From Diphasiastrum complanatum (lineage: Eukaryota > Streptophyta > Lycopodiopsida > Lycopodiales > Lycopodiaceae), in assembly GCA_029204225.1 (NCBI GenBank), contig CM055095.1, forward strand, positions 50,228,841 through 50,292,840: a DNA stretch of 64,000 nt. Reading direction: 5' to 3'. The position numbers were made by a program, and so were the translations under genes. The notes under the pieces were generated by a model. The model was not told the DNA's origin. It saw only the letters and a list, made by a program, of their open reading frames with translations, and did not search any database. Positions 56,994 through 64,000 of this stretch are shown one piece after another; position 1 is the first letter of the stretch; each line of letters starts with the position of its first letter.

Positions 56994-58420
56994 ACCAGTA
57001 GCTCAGAATAAACCAAGTGCACCCTTGATGGTGGTCACCAGAGCACAGAAGCAAAAAAAAAAAAAAAACCAGTAGTAAATCCAGTACCTGCTAATGTGAA
57101 TGATATACCAACAACATCAAGAGTCTATCCAAATCTTAATACATAAAAACGAAGATATCAGAATATGAGGCAGTGGATTAAACATCTGCAAGTAGAAGAC
57201 GAGCTCGAAGCTACAAAAGCAACATCAGAAGTTCATTCTTTACCATTGCAGCCTCCAAGAAATTCACGTACAGATATGAATGATCAGTTACATCATCATG
57301 AAGAACCCTTCAAGATGACTGAATCAGAAGCACCGCAAACAGAACTGCTCATGAACATTTTGTCTAGCAAGATCAATATTTCATTGGGAGAGTTCCTGAA
57401 GTTGGTGCCAAAAGCAAGAGAAGTCTTAGCGCAAAAGTTAGCTCAAGAAGAACCAGAAGTCCATCAGGAGCCACTTTTTTGTGCTGGATTTGAAGAATCT
57501 AACGAAGTACTCCATGTTGGAGCAAAGATCAAGCCTACATTTTTTGCTATTAAGCTTGTTGATCAAACGACAATTCGTCCACGAGGAATGGTTGAAGATA
57601 TACCTATCAAAATTGTGGGAGTACAGTTTGTCATTACTTTCGTAGTGATAGACTTACCAAAAGCGCCAAATGTCTACCGAGTTTTATTGGGACGTCCATG
57701 GTTACGAGTTGCGCAAGTAATTCATAACTGGGGTACTGGAAAACTCACTTTTGAAAATCGTGAACGTGCAGCTGAAGTTGATCCTACAACTTGGACTATC
57801 AAACCAGTGGTTCAAAGAGAGGATGACGATTCATCAACAACAGATCACACTTGTGATAGACAAGAGAAAATTTTGGGAGTTCATTACGATTCTCAAATGG
57901 ATACGGTCAATTGGAATGAAGCTCTTGCAACCATTGATTGTACAACAAGATATGTGTGTCAACAAGATAATCAATCAGATTTGAGCGAGATTTTCTTATT
58001 AGATCAAACTTTGGACACACCAATCACATTTCCACTGAATGTACTGAATGTAGCCTCGATATCAACGGAACCTATACCAGATCCGATTGAAGATGAACTC
58101 ATCCCTGTGAGTCATGCCTTGACTTATGATGACAATGCTGAACTTACGGATGAGCAAATTCTAAATCATATGGATCCGACTAGATTTGGAGTGCGTAATG
58201 TTCTTGATGAACCGACAGTAAAACCACCTAAAGCAGTTATATTGAAGGAAGACAAGATCATAGGATCAATGACGAAGAAACAAGCTAAGCAACATTATAA
58301 TACGGTTCTGAAATGGTAAAATCCCCCTCGAAAGATTGATTCAAAGAAGGTGCCACCCTTACTGGATAAAGAAAAAGAAAAAGTTGAGGATGATTCTACA
58401 AGTCAAAATTCTAGTAAGAC
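56994..58420 (+). pseudogene. Gypsy G2, Gag-Pol linker with protease active site deleted
   Basis: From GACCAGTAGCTCAG the sequence follows Gypsy G1 (from about 5277) closely. A 384-codon open frame (57165-58319) covers the linker, the second half of protease (VLLGRPWLRVAQVIHNWGTG) and the protease-RT linker. Where G1 has about 40 codons including IDGGSGVN, G2 passes from EVLHVGAKIKP to QTTIRPRG, so the active site is gone while the frame stays open. 5' parts are missing. The copy is split at 58420 by Copia A2 and resumes at 63816. Confidence 0.85.
58416..58420. repeat. Target site duplication of Copia A2, left copy
   Basis: AAGAC here matches 63816-63820. Gypsy G1 has one such AAGAC at the same place (about 6830-6834), which proves insertion of A2 into G2. 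Confidence 0.95.
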
Positions 58421-59209
58421 TGTCGCGGAAGCTTTTTTGTTTCGTGTTCATCTTCTCTTTCTGATTCACGGACAATTTTTTGTCTTTGAATTTTCTTTTC
58501 ATGCGAAAGCTTTTACAGGATCCCAGACACTCGATTACGCATCACAGAACATATTTTATTCTAGAAATCAAGAGACACAGCAGAAGGCCAAGAGATAAAT
58601 GAAATAGAGAGACTATATTGTCAGTTTGGTTCTAGAGCAAGATCGTCAGTGTCTCGCTCATTGGCGGATTGACTCTCTGCTCTTTCGCTGTGTTCTGCTC
58701 GTTGGCAGACTTCCATGCACAGCTATGGTATTTTTTCTTTCTTATTCTATTCGCTACGTCTCTCTCTGTTTCTTACAGATCTCTGTAAAATTCTCATCAC
58801 TTTTTTTTCTTTTTGTAATGATCCAGAGAGGATCGTTTATACCTCCACTATGTGGAGTTTACAAGATAGCTAAATGTAGAATCACAAGACTAGTTAACAC
58901 CAATCAACTAGTTAGTTAGTCTCCGTCGTTGCTATTCGTTTCAGTTGGGCGTGAAGCCCGTTGAGCTGCCAGCTGGCAACGCAAAAGATTTCTCTTTGTG
59001 TATTTTTGTTCTTTTCGTTTCTTTTTGTATTTTTCATTTTGCATCCATTTTGCGGTTTGCGGTCTCAGAGGTGTGTTTATGATTCACGATTGATTCGCGA
59101 ATCGTTCGTGCTTCGAGTCAAAGACATGGTGATTGTCGCGAATTATTCTCGTTCGACCTTTGTGTCTTGTTTGTGCTGCGACAAAGTTGCAGGAGCACCA
59201 TTTCTGACA
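58421..59209 (-). repeat. 3' LTR of Copia A2 (789 bp)
   Basis: The minus-strand start TGTCAGAAATGGTG and end CTTCCGCGACA match the other A LTRs. It is continuous where the A1 3' LTR is cut. Confidence 0.94.
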
Positions 59210-60120
59210 CTCCCTCTTGCACCTTGTAGCTTTGTTCGTTCAATCCAATTGTCTCTCTTTGCTTGGTAAAGAGTGGCTTGTTGAGCGGTTTCGTGAGGAG
59301 ATCTACAATCATACTTTCTGATTTTATGAACTGGACCTGGAGCTCTCCTTTCGAGATCAATTCTCGAATGTGATGGTACTTCAGAGGAATGTGCTTCATC
59401 TTTGAATGAAAGACATGATCTTGGGACAGATAGATGGCACTCTGGGAGTCCATCATCATTGTGCTTGGCCCCTCTTGTGGTATCCTAATTGCCTCCAACA
59501 TCATCCGCAGCCACACTACCTCATTCGCCATTTTTGAGACTGTGACATACTCAGCTTCGCAAGAGGATTGAGCTACCAGGGTTTGCTTTTTGCATATCCA
59601 GCTGATTGCAACTCCGCACGCTATTGTACATCCTCTAGTAATGGACTTGTTGTCATCCTTGTAGCTCGCCCAGCTCGCATCACTGTAGTGATGCAGCTCA
59701 AATCATTTCTCTTTGTTTCTAGCTCTGTAGGTTAATCCAATATTCTGGGTACCCTTCAGATATTGTAGGATTCGTTTGACCATTTGCCAATGTGCTAGAC
59801 TAGGATTGGAACAGGATTGGCTCAATGCATGAACAGAGAAGACCAGATCTGGTCTGGTTAGATTGTCAAGTACATCAGACTCCCGATTAAGTTCTGGTAG
59901 GGTATACCTGCCATCTTCTGTTCTTTCTCTTCTATTTTTGGGCAATCCTGTTTCGTGAGCTTGGCTCTAGCTTTCATTGGTGTGGCTTTCTCTTTGCAGT
60001 CCATCATGTGGTACTGCTTTAGCACTTTTTTGGCGTATTCTCACTGACTCGAGTGCATTTCGCCATTTGTTCGATCTCTTTTGATCTCCAGCCCTAGGCA
60101 TTTTGTTACTTATCCAAGAT
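59210..60120 (-). pseudogene. Copia A2 RT C-terminus and RNase H
   Basis: RNase H is recognisable on the minus strand: MANEVVWLRMMLEAIRIPQE, SQSAIYLSQDHVFHSKMKHI, REELISKGELQ-like (HIRELISKGELQVQFIKSES) and LLTKPLNKPLF. Upstream, LAHWQMVKRILQYLKGTQNI is kept, but stops and frameshifts near 59530 and 59700 break the catalytic Asp and Glu segments. The purine tract CAAGAGGGAG is at 59210-59219. Confidence 0.85.
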
Positions 60121-60922
60121 CTGTGATTTCGTAGCTTTCAGAAATCTAACTCTTCATGTCTTTGATCAGCATCAAGGAGTTTCCTATCATCAACGAATCA
60201 TCCACAAGAATGGTCAGTATCACAAAATCCTTTCCTACTCTTTTGATGTAGACATTACAGTCTGGTTGACTAGGGTTGAAGTCTAGAGACTTCAGAAGAC
60301 CATCAAGCTTTTTGTACCAGGCCCGTGATGCCTATTTTAGACCGCAGATGCATCTCTACAATTGACAAACATATTGTCTGTTGTCGGGGTCTTCATAGCC
60401 TTTAGGTTGCTTCATGAAGATTTCTACCTCTAGATCTCCGTGGAGAAAGACTGTTTTCACGTCAATCTGGTGAATTTCCAGATTGTACTATGTGGCGTAT
60501 GCAAGGAGTAGTCTTATGCTTGTCATCTTCACCATGGGCGAATATGTGTCGAAATAGTCGACACCATATCTCTGCGTGTAGCCCTTTGCGACAAGCCTTG
60601 CCTTGTAGTGGCCAATAGTGCCATCTGATTTTAGCTTTTTCTTGTACACCCACTTGCAGTCGACTACTTTTCTATTTTTTGGCAGTGGCTCTAATGTCCA
60701 TGCCTTGTTTTGCCTCATCAACTCGATCTCCTCTAACATTGCCTGCTTCCAAAATTCTCCCTCTGGACTCTGGATAGCTTCTTGGTATGTTGTTGGCTCT
60801 TCTGTGAAGCTGCAGTACTCAAATTGCGTGTCTTCGCTCCATTGAACACTATCAAAATAGCAGTATAGAGGTCTTCTTTGTTTTGTTGACCTTCGAGGTT
60901 CATTTCGTCGCTGCTCGAACAT
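60121..60922 (-). pseudogene. Copia A2 reverse transcriptase
   Basis: The N-terminal blocks are well kept in a 144-codon frame (ATTEPTTYQEAI-like linker, FWKQAMLEEIELMRQNKAWT, DCKWVYKKKLKSDGTIGHYK, YGVDYFDTYSPMVKMTSIRL). A stop follows at 60488. Beyond it the catalytic LVDDSLM is intact (paired Asp codons at about 60197-60205), unlike in A1. Stops near 60360 and 60140 remain. Confidence 0.87.
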
Positions 60923-60967
60923 TTCTTGTTCGTGGGGTCGATCCTTTGCTTCCTGCTGCTCTGGAAT

Positions 60968-61676
60968 CTAAGGCTCTACATTCTGATTTGATGTATGTCC
61001 TCGATCTCCCTCTTGAATAGGCAGTAGTGTGAAGATCTCATAGCCTCTTTTGTCTTTCAGTCCAAGGAATGTGGACTCGTCGAACTTCACATCTCTGCTC
61101 GAAACAACCTTCTTCGTGGTTGGATCGTAGAGTCTGTACACATGTGTTCCGTTCGAGTAGCTGACCATGATTGTTTGTTCGAATTTGTCATCGAGCTTGC
61201 TTCTCTTTTCCTTTAGAATGTGCTTGTATGTTGCACATCCAAACACTCGTACGTATGACAGATCAGGCTTTTTGCCTGTCCACATTTCGTATGGTGTTTT
61301 GTTCTCCAGCATTGTCGTAGAAGTTTTGTTCTGCAAGTGTACAGCTGCAGCTATTGCCTCGGCCCAAAATTGACCTGGCAATTGAGCCTGTGCCATCATG
61401 CAGCTGGCTCCTTTGACTAGCGTTCTGTTTTTTCTTTCTGCCACACCGTTGTATTCTGGTGTGTATGCAGGAGTGAACTGGTGTTTGATCCCCTGTTCTT
61501 CGCAGAATCTTGAGAATTCTGTGCTTTTGTATTCACCTCCATTGTCAAATCTAAGGATTTGTATCTTTTTTGAGGTGTGTCGCTCTGCGAATGCCACAAA
61601 CTTCTTGAAAGAATCGAATACTTCGGATTTTTTCTTCAAGTAGTAGATCGTGGTCATTCGGCTGTATTCATCTATG
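60968..61676 (-). pseudogene. Copia A2 integrase core, open
   Basis: One frame spans the integrase core from TFIDEYSRMTTIYYL through IQILRFDNGGEYKSTEFSRF, AYTPEYNGVAERKNRTLV and FWAEAIAAAVHLQNKTSTTM to YRLYDPTTKKVVSSRDVKFD. The second Asp and the Glu of the DDE triad are present, but the zinc end and first Asp are lost with the deletion. The preceding codons (to 61738) derive from Gag read out of frame. Confidence 0.87.
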
Positions 61677-61679
61677 AAT

Positions 61680-61941
61680 GTTTGGCTTGTTTTTGTTCTT
61701 CTTCTTTCCTTTCGTGAAGAGAGCCTTCTCTTGATCACTGCTTCCCTCTCCTTCGTCTCTCATCAGTCTCTCATCAACGACAAGACTGATTGCTTTGTCG
61801 AATGTCATATCTGGTAGACTCAGTATGAGCATTCTCAGCGGCTGATAGGACGTCGGTAGAGATTTCATGAAATACATCAGCTGCTGTGGTGTTGGGACCT
61901 GGTGTTCCTGTCCTGATGCAGCGAGTTGAGCGAAGATCGTC
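61680..61941 (-). pseudogene. Copia A2 Gag, C-terminal part before the deletion
   Basis: The minus strand encodes YFMKSLPTSYQPLRMLILSL and DEGEGSSDQEKALFTKGKKK, the Gag segment that in A1 leads to the zinc knuckles. Here it ends at KNKPN, where integrase sequence is joined. It is interrupted on the other side by the foldback element at 61942. Confidence 0.82.
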
Positions 61942-62662
61942 ATTAGAGAAAATTTGAGCACAAAAGGGGCCTTTCAAAAAGATACCTTTTTTTTTTTTTT
62001 TTCTCAAAATTTTCTTCCACATAGTCTAATCAAAACACTCAAATTTGAAATCTACGTAACGTAGCTCCTTCAAATTGATTTTCATTTCTTTTGAAAAGAA
62101 ATATAATTTTGTGTCGGGGGCAACCCGTAAATAAGCCATTTTATTTGTAGTATAGTATGCAACTCATAAAAAAAAAATAGTGTAACTTTTGAATAGCGAC
62201 TCTAATTGAGACGATTACTGGTGCCATTAGAAAGCCCTCGACGAGAACTTTTCAACGACATGCAATATGACCCAATTCCAAGCCACGGTGAAGAAGTTAT
62301 GGCTAGTCAAAATTTTGGTCGAGATATCGGATTGACCAAGTGTTGACCGACCAAAACTTTGACTGGCCATAACTTCTTCATCGTAGCTTGGAACTGGGTC
62401 ATCTTGGGTCTCATTGAAAAGCTCTCGTCGAGGGCTTTCTAATGGCAGTATAATCATCTCAATCTAATTTGTCGTTCAAAAGTTATGATTTTTTTTTTCA
62501 GTCACAGACTATACTACCCACATAATAGCTAATCATCGAAGATTGTGTGGGCAGGACTGCGGGCAGAAAAAGATTTTATTTTAGTATTTTACATTGCCAA
62601 AAAATTGTCATCCTACTTGAAAATCCTTATAGGGCCCTTTCCAAGTCCAAATTTTCTCTAAT
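61942..62662. mobile_element. 721-bp foldback (MITE-like) element inside Copia A2 Gag
   Basis: Ends are an exact inverted repeat, ATTAGAGAAAATTTG and its complement, flanked by GTC on both sides (61939-61941, 62663-62665). Copia A1 has no such sequence at the same place (about 17834). The interior is a long imperfect palindrome: about 62168-62330 pairs with 62340-62495, sharing the GCCATTAGAAAGCCCTCGAC and AAGAAGTTATGGC segments. No transposase is encoded. The 3-bp duplication and the terminal sequence do not identify the superfamily. Confidence 0.88.
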
Positions 62663-62665
62663 GTC

Positions 62666-63000
62666 TGATCTTCTCAATGTGCTGATCTAACTGGTTGCCA
62701 TCCCACCGTATGGATTGCAGCTGATTGTGAAGGTGCATGACTGAAGCTGCAGTCCTCACTTCATACTTCTGCTTTAATCTTTCCCACACTGCATGGCTGC
62801 TTTCGTTGTCTTTAATCTACATAAGTAGATCTTCATTTATGGACGAAACGATGATCGCCATTGCGCGCTCATCCTTTCTAATCCATTCAGCTCTCCTCGG
62901 GTCTCCCTCTAGAGCTGCACCTCTGAGAGCTCGGTCACCGACCAGACTGGTTTTTATTGTCATAGCCATATTGTGTTGTCTGGAAGAATCATTGCTGGGA
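62666..63000 (-). pseudogene. Copia A2 Gag N-terminal part
   Basis: On the minus strand it aligns with A1 at about 17840-18220, including HLHNQLQSIRWDGNQLDQ-like sequence in broken frames. The start region has a deletion relative to A1 and the frame is interrupted. Confidence 0.7.
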
Positions 63001-63021
63001 TATCAGTAGTGATAACCTGTA

Positions 63022-63034
63022 GGCTCTGATACCA
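63022..63034 (-). other. Primer binding site of Copia A2 (initiator Met tRNA type)
   Basis: The minus strand reads TGGTATCAGAGCC next to the 5' LTR. Confidence 0.95.
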
Positions 63035-63815
63035 TGTCGCGGAAGCTTTTTTGTTTCGTGTTCATCTTCTCTCTTCTGATTCACGAATAATTTTCTGTCT
63101 TTGAATTTTCTTTTCGTGCGGAAGCTCTTACAGGATCCCAGACACTCGACTACGCATCACAGAACATATTTTATTCTAGCAATCAAGAGACACAACACAA
63201 GGCCAAGAGATACACGAAATAGAGCGACTATATTGTCAGTTTGATTTTAGAGCGAGATCGTCAGTGTCTCGCTCGTTGGCGGATTGACTCTCTGCTCTTT
63301 TGCTGTGTCTACTCGTTGGCAGACTTTCATGCACATCTATGGTATTTTTGCTTTCTTACTCTATTCGCTACATCTCTCTTTGTTTCTTACAAATCTCTAT
63401 AAAATTCTCATCACTTTTTTCTCTATTTGTTATGATCCAGAGAGGATCGTTTACACCTCCACTGTGTGGAGTTTACAAGATAGCTAACTGTAGAATTACA
63501 AGACTAGCTAACGCTAATCAACTAGTTAGTTAGTCTCCGTCATTGCTATTCATTTCAGTTGGGCGTGAAGCCCGTTGAGCTGCCAGCTGACAACGCGAAA
63601 GATTTACCTTCGTGTGTTTTTGTTCTTTTTGTAGTTTTTGTTTTGCATCCATTTTGCGGTTTGCAATTCTGGAGGTGTGTTTACAATTTGCGATTGATTC
63701 GCAAATTGTTCGTGCTTCGAGTCAAAGACACGTTGACTGTCGCGAATTATTCTCGTTCGACCTTCGTGTCTTGTTCATGCTGCGACAAAGTTGCAGGAGT
63801 TCACCATTTCTGACA
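63035..63815 (-). repeat. 5' LTR of Copia A2 (781 bp)
   Basis: A full A-family LTR, bounded by the primer site and by the AAGAC duplication. It is continuous through the A1 breakpoint. Confidence 0.94.
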
Positions 63816-64000
63816 AAGACATCATCATCTAGAAAGCTTCACCTGTGAAGAAGAGTTTGTCTTCTCAAAAGTCATCACCTCGACGATCAATTTTTGCTAA
63901 GAAGACTAAGCGAAGATCCAAGACAAGTCCTTTTGAGAAAGAACAAGCAGATGTAGTCCAGCATGATATGCCCGAACATTTTAAACGTTATACACTGGAT
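63816..64000 (+). pseudogene. Gypsy G2, continuation after Copia A2
   Basis: It starts with the right AAGAC duplication and aligns with Gypsy G1 from about 6830 to 6981 (CTAAGCGAAGATCCAAGACA and KRYTLD-coding sequence), with about 30 extra bases near 63822-63860. The copy runs out of the window. Confidence 0.9.

Larger units (their letters stand above)
58421..63815 (-). mobile_element. Copia A2, complete outline, non-functional
   Basis: This 5395-bp element has LTRs at both ends, a purine tract, a primer site and an exact AAGAC duplication. It belongs to the same family as A1. Its LTRs differ at many positions (by eye about 5-8 percent over the first 430 bases), so it is older than Copia C. 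It lost the zinc knuckles, protease and integrase start by one deletion, carries frameshifts and stops in RT and RNase H, and holds a foldback insertion in Gag. Confidence 0.94.

Noticed and set aside
62227-62457. 76-codon minus-strand frame in the foldback element
   Set aside because: It spans the palindrome centre and reflects the inverted repeat, with no transposase motif.

Overview
The window is nuclear DNA of a land plant with a transposon-rich genome. The evidence is nested Ty1/Copia and Ty3/Gypsy elements with 5-bp target duplications and an initiator-Met tRNA primer site, CACTA-type transposase remnants, and one intron-containing gene for a secreted LysM protein of the CEBiP/LYM type. 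Species and clade cannot be fixed from the sequence. No rRNA, tRNA, CRISPR or prokaryotic operon structure was seen.

Layout. 1-1500: decayed Copia gag-pol (+). 2041-9428: Tat/Athila-like Gypsy G1 (+), with candidate 5' LTR, primer site, Gag with four knuckle-like motifs, protease, RT, RNase H and a gutted integrase. 10145-13250: decayed minus-strand Copia and Gypsy pieces. 13391-31877: a rearranged block holding Copia A1 (minus), a young intact Copia C (minus, 20558-26988), the 5' part of Copia F (+) and the shrunken Copia B1 (+). 32411-37735: a Copia RT scrap, a chromodomain Gypsy H (minus) and Copia D (minus). 37879-38146: G11 plus a perfect 129-unit GA repeat. 41238-41860: a Gypsy LTR end. 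45168-46311: the LysM gene (minus, two visible exons). 48190-49320: CACTA transposase remnant (minus). 50119-52275: 3' half of Copia B2 (+). 54700-56490: possible Harbinger-like remnant. 56994-64000: a second Gypsy copy G2 (+), interrupted by complete Copia A2 (58421-63815, minus, duplication AAGAC), itself interrupted by a 721-bp foldback element.

The main structural discovery is a probable 17.2-kb inversion (about 14029-31259). Its two ends are reciprocal chimeras of two unrelated LTR families: left is A-start joined to B-end, right is B-start joined to A-end. Both families occur uninterrupted elsewhere in the window. Undoing the inversion restores one full A LTR and one full B LTR, and brings together a near-matching A1 target duplication (TTGGA/TCGGA). 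The junctions lack a few bases of each LTR, which points to break-and-rejoin rather than homologous exchange.

Only Copia C looks capable of recent activity: 655-bp LTRs with two mismatches, intact CTCAT duplication, primer site, purine tract and one uninterrupted 1317-codon Gag-Pol frame. The other elements are broken by stops, frameshifts, deletions or nested insertions. I found no convincing new biological system; the notable results are the LTR-bounded inversion, the young Copia, the foldback element, and several modular losses in Gypsy and Copia copies.
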